Below, piece after piece: positions 61,434 to 64,000 of a DNA stretch of 64,000 nt (position 1 is the stretch's first letter; every line of letters starts with the position of its first letter). The position numbers were made by a program, and so were the translations under genes. Source of the stretch: Gonocerus acuteangulatus (taxonomy: Eukaryota > Arthropoda > Insecta > Hemiptera > Coreidae); contig OX328132.1 of NCBI GenBank assembly GCA_946811695.1, forward strand, positions 123,151,406 to 123,215,405, in the 5' to 3' direction. Under the pieces are notes generated by a model that did no database searches, was not told the origin of the DNA, and saw only the letters and a program-made list of their open reading frames with translations.

Positions 61434-63152
61434 AGAGATTCTATACAACAATTCTATGGAATGGTTGACACTAATAGTTCGGATAAATAGTTATAACTAC
61501 GTTCCAAGTTCAGTTATTGTTATTAGTATTTGAAACTAAATTTTTCCCAGCTCTATATTCTTTGGGTCTATGAAAGTTTACACTGCGACTATGACTATAA
61601 ATTAAGAGAGATTCTATACAACAGTTCTATGGAATGATTGACACGACTCTCTCTAGTAGTTTGGATAAATAGTTATAAGTACTTTCCAATTTCAGTTATT
61701 GTAACTAGTTATTAGTAGTTGAAACTACATTTTTCCCAATTCTATATTCTTTACATCTATGAGAGTTTACACTGTGATTATGACTATAAATTAAGAGAGA
61801 TTCTATACAACAGTTCTATGGAATGATTGACACGACTCTCTCTAGTAGTTTGGATAAATAGTTATAAGTACTTTCCAATTTCAGTTATTGTAACTAGTTA
61901 TTAGTAGTTGAAACTACATTTTTCCCAATTCTATATTCTTTACATCTATGAGAGTTTACACTGTGATTATGACTATAAATTAAGAGAGATTCTATACAAC
62001 AGTTCTATGGAATGATTGACACGACTCTCTCTAGTAGTTTGGATAAATAGGTATAAGTACTTTCCAATTTCAGTTATTGTAACTAGTTATTAGTAGTTGA
62101 AACTACATTTTGCCCAACTCTATAATCTTTAGATCTATGAGAGTTTACACTGTGATTATGACTATAAATTAAGAGAGATTCTATACAACAGTTCTATGGA
62201 ATGATTGACACGACTCTCTCTAGTAGTTTGGATAAATAGTTATAAGTACTTTCCAATTTCAGTTATTGTAACTAGTTATTAGTAGTTGAAACTACATTTT
62301 GCCTAATTCTTTAACCTTTTAGATCTAGGAGAGTTTCTACAGTGAGTATGACTATAAATTAAAGAGGTTCTATACATAAGTTCTTTGGAATGATTGACAC
62401 GACTCTTTCTAATAGTTCGGATAAATAGTTATAACTACTTTCCAATTTTAGTTATTGTAATTAGTAGTTGTAACTACAATCTGACCAACTCTATAATCTT
62501 TAGATCTATGAGAGTTTACACTGTGATTATGACTATAAATTAGAGAGATTCTATACATAAGTTCTTTGGAATGATTGACACGACTCTTTCTAATAGTTCG
62601 GATAAATAGTTATAACTACTTTCCAATTTCAGTTATTGTAATTAGTAGTTGTAACTACAATTTGACCAACTCTATAATCTTTAGATCTATGAGAGTTTAC
62701 ACTGTGATTATGACTATAAATTAGAGAGATTCTATACAACAGTTCTATGGAATGATTGACACGACTCTCTCTAATAGTTCGGATAAATAGTTATAACTAC
62801 TTTCCAATTTCAGTTATTGTAATTAGTAGTTGTAACTACAATTTGACCAACTCTATAATCTTTAGATCTATGAGAGTTTACACTGTGATTATGACTATAA
62901 ATTAGAGAGATTCTATACAACAGTTCTATGGAATGATTGACACGACTCTCTCTAATAGTTCGGATAAATAGTTATAACTACTTTCCAATTTCAGTTATTG
63001 TAATTAGTAGTTGTAACTACAATTTGACCAACTCTATAATCTTCAGATCTATGAGAGTTTACACTGTGATTATGACTATAAATTAGAGAGATTCTATACA
63101 ACAGTTCTATGGAATGATTGACACGACTCTCTCTAGTAGTTCGGATAAATAG
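61434..63152. repeat. Satellite, about 180-190-bp unit, about 10 copies
   Basis: Units contain gagattctatacaacagttc, tatggaatgattgacacgac, ggataaatagttataa and gagtttacactgtgattatg. Early units (61.6-62.3 kb) include an additional gttattagtagttgaaacta form. Later ones have gtaattagtagttgtaacta and are about 8 bp shorter. Two subfamilies thus lie in separate blocks. Noncoding. Confidence 0.95.
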
Positions 63153-63438
63153 ATGTTATTGATCTTCAGCTTGCGTGAGGTCTGAACATCGCCTTCCTTG
63201 GCATACAGCTTTACATTCCCTCAGCTTTCGATATGATCCTGTTGGTTAATTATAAAACAGCTGGCAGAACTCCGATGATCATTAAATCATATCCTACAAC
63301 ATTTGCTCAGAGAACAGCTCCTAGATGCAGAACTCGCAGGTGCAGAAACCACCCCTGGAAGGCTTAAGCAGGAGAACTTAATAAATACTGATTACACAAA
63401 TGCTAAATAATCAGTAAAGTATAAATGCAAAATTACCT
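63153..63438. other. No gene recognised
   Basis: Non-tandem sequence between the satellite and H2. Confidence 0.35.
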
Positions 63439-63850
63439 ATACATCTGTCTGTTTTTCTGTTTGTTTGTTCCTTATACAAGTCTACACCTTTTGGCCGATT
63501 TTGACCAAACTTGGCACACAGGTAGGTCTTGATACGAGAAATCTCCTAGGCTAGGTCGAATTTCAAAATTTGGTCAAAAGGTCAAAAGTTTTGTTCAAGA
63601 AAAATTGGCTACACTGAACCATTCAGATTGTGATGGCCATTTTGAATCGACTACTACTGGCCTCTGTCGGCTGATAGATGAAGTGCTGTTGTGCTGGCCT
63701 CTGCCGGTATCATTATGAACTAAAACAAATTCACATAATTTGACCGATTTTCGTAACTGGGTATAGACAACTAGATATCAAGTAGATCTTGATACGGGGA
63801 GAGTCATAGACAGAAAGTAGGTGTAGCATGGCAGACTGGGTAACAGCTAG
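63439..63850 (+). mobile_element. Nonautonomous Helitron-like element H2, copy 3
   Basis: From catctgtctgtttttctg to gactgggtaacagctag plus T. Same internal order as copy 2, but with a single 3' unit, so the amplified array of copy 2 is a derived state. Confidence 0.75.
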
Positions 63851-63871
63851 TATACAATATATATTTGTATA

Positions 63872-64000
63872 TACAGGGTGGTTCAGATAAGCGGGCCACA
63901 AGAGAAATAACTACTAAACGGTTTGAGATATTAACATTTTTCATAGGAGCAACATTGTAGTTCTCGTCGAGATCTATAAAATGGTGCCCTTGGAAATGAA
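63872..64000 (+). mobile_element. CAGGGTGGTTC-ended element, left part
   Basis: cagggtggttcagataagcg, then ggccacaagagaaataacta and tgcccttggaaatgaa. Matches 48442-48560. Runs off the window. Confidence 0.65.

Overview
This is a repeat-saturated, AT-rich stretch of an animal genome, most likely an arthropod. The evidence is R1-clade and I-clade LINE remnants, mariner, Helitron and pogo/Tigger relics, foldback elements starting CAGGGTGTCC, tRNA-headed SINEs, very many (TA)n microsatellites and spliceosomal intron borders. There are no operons, ribosome binding sites or bacterial genes. Species cannot be named from the sequence.

Only one intact long reading frame exists: the 1234-residue ORF2 of an I-clade non-LTR retrotransposon (55012-58716, minus). 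Its insertion is readable end to end: a 14-bp target-site duplication, a 50-nt poly(A) tail and a 5' truncation inside ORF1. Other coding traces are broken mobile-element genes: R1-like LINE ends (32.9-33.9 kb, 36.6-37.0 kb), a LINE RT half (28.5-29.4 kb), LINE RNase H pieces (35.1-35.5, 49.4-49.7, 51.4-52.05 kb), a Ty3/gypsy integrase tail with a 3' LTR (35.9-36.6 kb), a solo LTR (34.4 kb), two Helitrons head to tail (15.6-18.06 kb), two mariner fragments (21.9-22.2, 61.2-61.4 kb), a pogo-type HTH fragment (47.0 kb) and a decayed arthropod repeat protein (53.9-54.4 kb). The only candidate host coding sequence is a 111-bp exon at 60921-61031 (plus). It has good splice sites and encodes a signal-peptide-like N-terminus.

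Layout: 1-7.6 kb foldbacks, SINEs and minisatellites; 7.6-15 kb fragments of a roughly 1-kb noncoding family (called family K here) and minisatellites; 15.1-18.1 kb a long palindrome and the Helitron pair; 18-28 kb SINE relics, hammerhead-like motifs, mariner and satellites; 28-37 kb nested LINE, LTR and MITE insertions; 37-50 kb family K copies, a 44-bp satellite of about 32 units and a large palindrome; 50-59 kb LINEs; 59-64 kb SINEs, the candidate exon and a ~185-bp satellite.

Points most worth following: (1) the intact LINE and a tRNA-headed SINE share the same 3' tail hairpin, with one compensatory base-pair change, which suggests the LINE lineage moves the SINE; (2) three hammerhead-ribozyme-like motifs, one in the loop of a 47-bp perfect inverted repeat; (3) family K, with a terminal hairpin and a (TA)n tract at a fixed place; (4) all recognised LINE and LTR fragments lie on the minus strand, opposite to the candidate exon, as expected if most of the window is 5' intron of a plus-strand gene.
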